Source: Scybalomonas sp905214925
Lineage (GTDB): Bacteria; Bacillota; Clostridia; Lachnospirales; Lachnospiraceae
Direction: 5' to 3'
NCBI GenBank assembly: GCA_905214925.1
Contig: CAJMOB010000002.1
Location: forward strand, 62,001-126,000
DNA: 64,000 bases
In this document: positions 61,104 to 64,000 of the stretch, piece after piece
Position numbering within the stretch: the stretch's first letter is position 1
Layout of the letters: the number at the start of each line of letters is the position of its first letter
Made by a program: the position numbers and the translations under genes
The notes under the pieces: generated by a model
The model's database searches: none
Told to the model about the DNA's origin: nothing
Seen by the model: only the letters and a program-made list of their open reading frames with translations

Positions 61104-61550
61104 CTACCCCTTTAGATAACGCCATAAAGTACTTCTACTAATGCCTAACTGCTTTGCTGTAGCACTTTGATTTCCTCCATTTTCTTGAAGCGCGTAGGAA
61201 ATAATTTCTTTTGTTAACTGCTCTAATGTCTTTAAATGATTTCCATCCTTTAGTTCCACCCCTATGGCTTCTCTTGATGGTTTCTTTTCTCTTCTCTCTT
61301 TGCCAAGCACTTTTATTACTTCTTCTGATTTTATATATGGTGTCGTTGTCATAAGAGATAGCTCCCGAACGACTCTTTTTAGCTGTCGATAATTATACGG
61401 CCAAAAATAATTTTGCAATAAATCCATTGCCTCTGGTTCGCAACCAATTAACTCTTTTCCAATCTCTTCATTGACCCGATTTAAATAAAGACTAATAGCC
61501 ATAGGGATATCTTTTGCATGTTCTCTTAATGGCTCTAACGCAAAACTGAC
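61104..61550 (-). pseudogene. C-terminal remnant of a sigma-54-dependent activator (PrpR/RocR-like)
   Basis: About 149 codons remain, equivalent to the end of the AAA+ domain (SVSFALEPLREHAKDIPMAI, then WPYNYRQLKRVVRELSL, i.e. the GNxRQL sensor II region with Asn-Tyr in place of Gly-Asn) and the Fis-type helix-turn-helix NQSATAKQLGISRSTLWRYLKG. The Walker A and B and GAFTGA parts, and any ligand domain, are missing. The frame continues to 61658 only because it reads into the right end of the insertion element. The lost part should have lain towards kdgT, which such an activator would control. Confidence 0.8.
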
Positions 61551-61553
61551 ACT

Positions 61554-61717
61554 CCAACGGCTAAAGCACGTTGGGTTCTTATGTACATTCACTTCCAAAT
61601 ATACTCGAAAGTATATAAGACTAATGAGTTTCCACAAGACTTTTATTACCAAAGACACCTTTGTATCTATTAACGATAATATTAGGCTCGTGTCAAAACC
61701 TTTTTATATATTCTCTT
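61554..61717 (-). ncRNA. Probable omega RNA/right-end region of the IS element
   Basis: This 160-base non-coding stretch between the tnpB stop and the right end is where TnpB guide RNAs are encoded. It contains one bulged hairpin (TACCAAAG...CTTTGTA at about 61649-61667, plus-strand reading) and the terminal bulged hairpin. The guide would be read from the adjoining remnant gene, starting around AGTTTTGCGTTAG. Assignment rests on position and structure. Confidence 0.5.
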
Positions 61718-63178
61718 TTAAATCCCAATACTACTTAAATTTTTATTACCTTTTAATCTTTCTATTTCCTTATTATGTAGTTTATAGAAATTATCAAATC
61801 TTTCATTACATTTATTAATATCAAAGCTCTTTAAATCATTACTTATATTCATGATTAAAAACGCACTATACATATCTCTTTGTACCTTTCTACCATTAAA
61901 ATCATTCCATCTTTGCGATAAAGATTTCTTTGTATATGTCTTATCAAAATGATTGAACTGACTTGCTTTCGCTTCAAAAGTATTGATTTCAATTAATTCT
62001 TCTCCAAAATACTTTAATTTTCTGTCTATAATTGATAGCAACATAGACGGTGCTTTATTCGCTAAAGACTTGCCAAATCGTTTCTTTCGCTTGAATTTAC
62101 CTTTTTCATTCTTTTCCGTATTTTTAGCACGTCTTTGAAGTCCTGAAAATTTCATTTGTTCAACATATACTCTATTTCCAAGAGATATAATGTAATTAGC
62201 TAAGCATTCATGTTGGTATTTCCTTATATCAGCTTGTTTTCTATATACTTCTTTTAATTCATTTTGATATTTGATATAATGTTTTGATTTGTTCCATATA
62301 ACTTTTTTATTACCTTGTTTCTTGATAGTTCCATCTTCATTATAATTGTCTCGGTTAGTTGCACGTCTTGACCGATCCATTTTTCTTAGAAGTTTCTTCT
62401 TTTGATTTTCGATACTTTGAATTCTGTCTGCCAATTCTAAGATTTTTACATCCGATTCACTTGCAATAGCAATCGTAGAAGTACCAATATCTAAGCCAAC
62501 ATCACCAGTTCCAATACTACGTTTTATTTTTCCTGTTTCCATATCAACTTTTATAGGAGGATTACCTTTAAATACTATCTGCACATAGTATTTATATTTA
62601 TTTCGTATATATTTTCTTACAATTCTACAATAACAAATATCACATTGAAGTGCTTCGTATTCATAATCATTATCATAGTCTATAACAACTGGTATCTTTA
62701 ATCCGTTCCAGATAAGCATATCATCTTTAAAACGAATGCCCGTTTTGTTAGATTTTCCCTCCAATGTATGAAAACTATCATACTTCTTATAATAGACTTT
62801 TTTACCATTTCCATAAAATAATTTATCATAAGATTTCCATAGTTCTGTTGCAATTTTTTGTGCAGTAAAAGCGTCTATATTATCTTTGAAATGCTTTTGC
62901 AGCTTCTTTACATCTTCGTGAAAGGAATATTCTGACATACCATATTGCTTACGAAGATCATGGATTTGTTTCCAAATACCCTTGTCCGTCTTTTTGTTTC
63001 CCGTTAAATAAGATATTAGGTTTCTATATTTCTTTGTCCGAATCATTTCTTTGTAACGCTTTTGTGTGATATTGACCAAAGAATTGTAGATTTTTCTTCC
63101 AATTTCAAAACGTTTATTTAATATGTCTTCTTGATATATTTCTGTTTTCAAAGGAAACTGCACAATAAAGTTTGCCAT
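61718..63178 (-). CDS. tnpB: TnpB RNA-guided nuclease, subfamily lacking the zinc ribbon
   Basis: 486 residues. The RuvC catalytic residues are present: Asp230 (GDVGLDIGTST), Glu340 (VYVEQMKF) and Asp435 (KVQRDMYSAF). The usual CxxC...CxxC zinc ribbon between the second and third is absent: the region ASQFNHFDKTYTKKSLSQRW has no Cys. This occurs in a recognised group of clostridial TnpB proteins. It probably still binds a right-end RNA and cuts the empty donor site. I chose ATG 63178 (GAGGTG upstream) over GTG 63187. The frame is intact. Confidence 0.92.
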   Translation of the reverse strand: MANFIVQFPLKTEIYQEDILNKRFEIGRKIYNSLVNITQKRYKEMIRTKKYRNLISYLTGNKKTDKGIWKQIHDLRKQYGMSEYSFHEDVKKLQKHFKDNIDAFTAQKIATELWKSYDKLFYGNGKKVYYKKYDSFHTLEGKSNKTGIRFKDDMLIWNGLKIPVVIDYDNDYEYEALQCDICYCRIVRKYIRNKYKYYVQIVFKGNPPIKVDMETGKIKRSIGTGDVGLDIGTSTIAIASESDVKILELADRIQSIENQKKKLLRKMDRSRRATNRDNYNEDGTIKKQGNKKVIWNKSKHYIKYQNELKEVYRKQADIRKYQHECLANYIISLGNRVYVEQMKFSGLQRRAKNTEKNEKGKFKRKKRFGKSLANKAPSMLLSIIDRKLKYFGEELIEINTFEAKASQFNHFDKTYTKKSLSQRWNDFNGRKVQRDMYSAFLIMNISNDLKSFDINKCNERFDNFYKLHNKEIERLKGNKNLSSIGI

Positions 63179-63215
63179 GCTATTCACCTCACTTTCTAAT
63201 TAAAACATTCTCTTT

Positions 63216-63617
63216 TTAGTATCTTTTCTTTTGATTCTCTACATACTTTTTGATTGTTTCACTACAAACACTCCCAGCAGTTGAAACAAAATAACTTCTT
63301 GTCCATAAGCTCGGCATTTTCGATAACTCTGAAAATTCTTCTCTAAGAATTTTACTTGTATAGCCTTTTATTTGTCGCATAATATCGGATGGGCTTAATG
63401 TAGGCAAACAATTTAAGAACATATGAGAGTGGTCTTTGTCACATTCAATAGCGATAATTTCTATTTCTAACTCCTTACATTTTAATTTAACCAGTTCTTT
63501 AAATCGTTGTTCTACTTTAGGTATCAGAAAAATCTTTCTTCTGTATCTAGGACAAAATACAAAATGATAATTTATCAAAGATACTGTTGTGTTTGTATGT
63601 CTATAATTATTTTCCAT
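63216..63617 (-). CDS. tnpA: TnpA Y1 transposase (IS200/IS605)
   Basis: 133 residues, normal length for the single-strand HUH transposase. The metal-binding HUH motif is His63-Ser-His65 (DKDHSHMFL) and the nucleophile is Tyr125 (TIKKYVENQ). ATG 63617 gives the family start (RHTNTTVSLINYHFVFCPRYRR); a longer start at 63665 would add a hydrophobic stretch not found in the family. It lies 37 bases ahead of tnpB. Both catalytic motifs are intact, so the element may be active. Confidence 0.93.
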   Translation of the reverse strand: MENNYRHTNTTVSLINYHFVFCPRYRRKIFLIPKVEQRFKELVKLKCKELEIEIIAIECDKDHSHMFLNCLPTLSPSDIMRQIKGYTSKILREEFSELSKMPSLWTRSYFVSTAGSVCSETIKKYVENQKKRY

Positions 63618-63730
63618 ACTATAAGTATAGCATATAATATGTACAAAATAAAGACAAACATACACAAAAATTTAAAATAAATAGTGCTTTCATCCCACCC
63701 CTAAAGGAATGGGCTTTTCGCACTTAAATT

Positions 63731-64000
63731 ATGGAAATTTTAGAAAACGTCAAAAAAATCCCTGGTGGACTTATGGTAATCCCTTTGTTACTTGGAACAA
63801 TTATTAACACTTTCTTTGGACATAGTATTCTTGGAATGACTGAGACTGGAATTTGGGACTATTTCTCAGGAACTTTCACTGTAAATTTATTCCAAGCAGG
63901 TGCCATGCCACTTCTTGCAGCATTTCTATTCTGCAATGGTACGACAATTGATTTTAAAAAGGCTGGACAGCCTGTTTATAAAGGTGTTATTTTAATTATT
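63731..64000 (+). CDS. kdgT: 2-keto-3-deoxygluconate permease, N-terminal 90 residues (cut by window end)
   Basis: Begins MEILENVKKIPGGLMVIPLLLG, which aligns with the start of KdgT (M-x-I-x-x-S-I-E-K-I-P-G-G-M-M). It continues with hydrophobic segments and FLFCNGTTIDFKKAGQPVYKG, also family-typical. It imports 2-keto-3-deoxygluconate, the intermediate that KdgK of this window phosphorylates. No ribosome binding site lies at normal distance: the nearest AAAGGA is about 22 bases upstream, inside the hairpin of the insertion element, whose end is about 7 bases before the ATG. Its natural leader seems to be gone. Confidence 0.88.
   Translation, partial: MEILENVKKIPGGLMVIPLLLGTIINTFFGHSILGMTETGIWDYFSGTFTVNLFQAGAMPLLAAFLFCNGTTIDFKKAGQPVYKGVILII

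Larger units (their letters stand above)
61546..63723 (-). mobile_element. IS200/IS605-family element with tnpA and tnpB
   Basis: About 2.18 kb. Left end (right side here): hairpin CCCATTCC-TTTA-GGGGTGGG at 63694-63713. Right end (left side here): hairpin with loop TTTA and a bulged T at 61554-61574, stem CCAACG-(T)-GC / GC-CGTTGG. Both are typical subterminal hairpins recognised by the Y1 transposase. The left flank reads TTTAA on the minus strand, the target reported for IS605-type elements. Exact ends are inferred to within a few bases. There is no target duplication, as expected. Confidence 0.85.

Noticed and set aside
61551..61658. N-terminal part of the open frame of the sigma-54 activator remnant
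   Set aside because: These codons read through the right-end hairpin of the insertion element and do not resemble activator sequence.

Overview
The window looks like a chromosomal segment of a low-GC, anaerobic gut Firmicute, most likely a Lachnospiraceae-type Clostridium. The reasons are AT-rich codon use, AGGAGG-type ribosome binding sites, consensus SigA promoters, class C sortase pili with LPxTG anchors, a gut-type beta-glucuronidase, and the gene content and order around rpoBC, rpsL-rpsG-fusA-tuf and the hexuronate genes. This placement is by recognition only; no database search was possible.

Layout. 1-8.5 kb: a CLC chloride-channel gene cut by the window edge, ferritin, an OmpR-type two-component system followed by a PepSY lipoprotein, an unknown membrane protein, a nonsense-interrupted small gene, and a two-gene AAA15 ATPase + HEPN RNase cassette that looks like a defence module. 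8.6-13.6 kb: the str-type operon rpsL-rpsG-fusA, then tuf with its own consensus promoter. 13.8-18.7 kb (plus strand): a secreted transglutaminase-like protein and a compact type IV pilus/type II secretion-like set (GspF/PilC, four small membrane-anchored proteins, PilT). 18.8-29.6 kb (minus strand): a complete sortase pilus operon (coiled-coil protein, signal peptidase I, 1577-aa tip adhesin, major pilin, class C sortase, minor or basal pilin, second sortase), headed by a cyclic-di-GMP-I riboswitch and an intrinsic terminator. 30.0-37.8 kb: rpoC and rpoB. So about 16 kb of surface-appendage genes sit between rpoBC and rpsL, which are adjacent in many relatives.

38.5-41.2 kb: a glycine betaine/choline-type ABC importer with the permease fused to the binding protein. 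41.3-56.9 kb: a glucuronide catabolic locus that is complete on paper. A GPH transporter and beta-glucuronidase supply glucuronate. UxaC, an SDR fructuronate reductase and UxuA make 2-keto-3-deoxygluconate, and KdgK and Eda convert it to pyruvate and glyceraldehyde-3-phosphate. A GH3 glycosidase and a HAD phosphatase ride in the same operon. A FadR-type GntR gene and an AraC gene are local. A palindrome with core TTGTATACAA occurs five times. It lies between the -35 and -10 of the transporter and beta-glucuronidase promoters, upstream of eda, and twice between the transporter gene and gntR. An orphan type IV prepilin and a 32-residue small gene also lie in this locus.

57-61 kb: the threonine branch, hom divergent from thrC-thrB. 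61.1-64 kb: an IS200/IS605 element (tnpA, tnpB, both subterminal hairpins) abuts the start codon of a 2-keto-3-deoxygluconate permease on one side and the C-terminal third of a sigma-54-type activator on the other. This suggests that loss of the activator's N-terminal part and of the kdgT control region is linked to the element.
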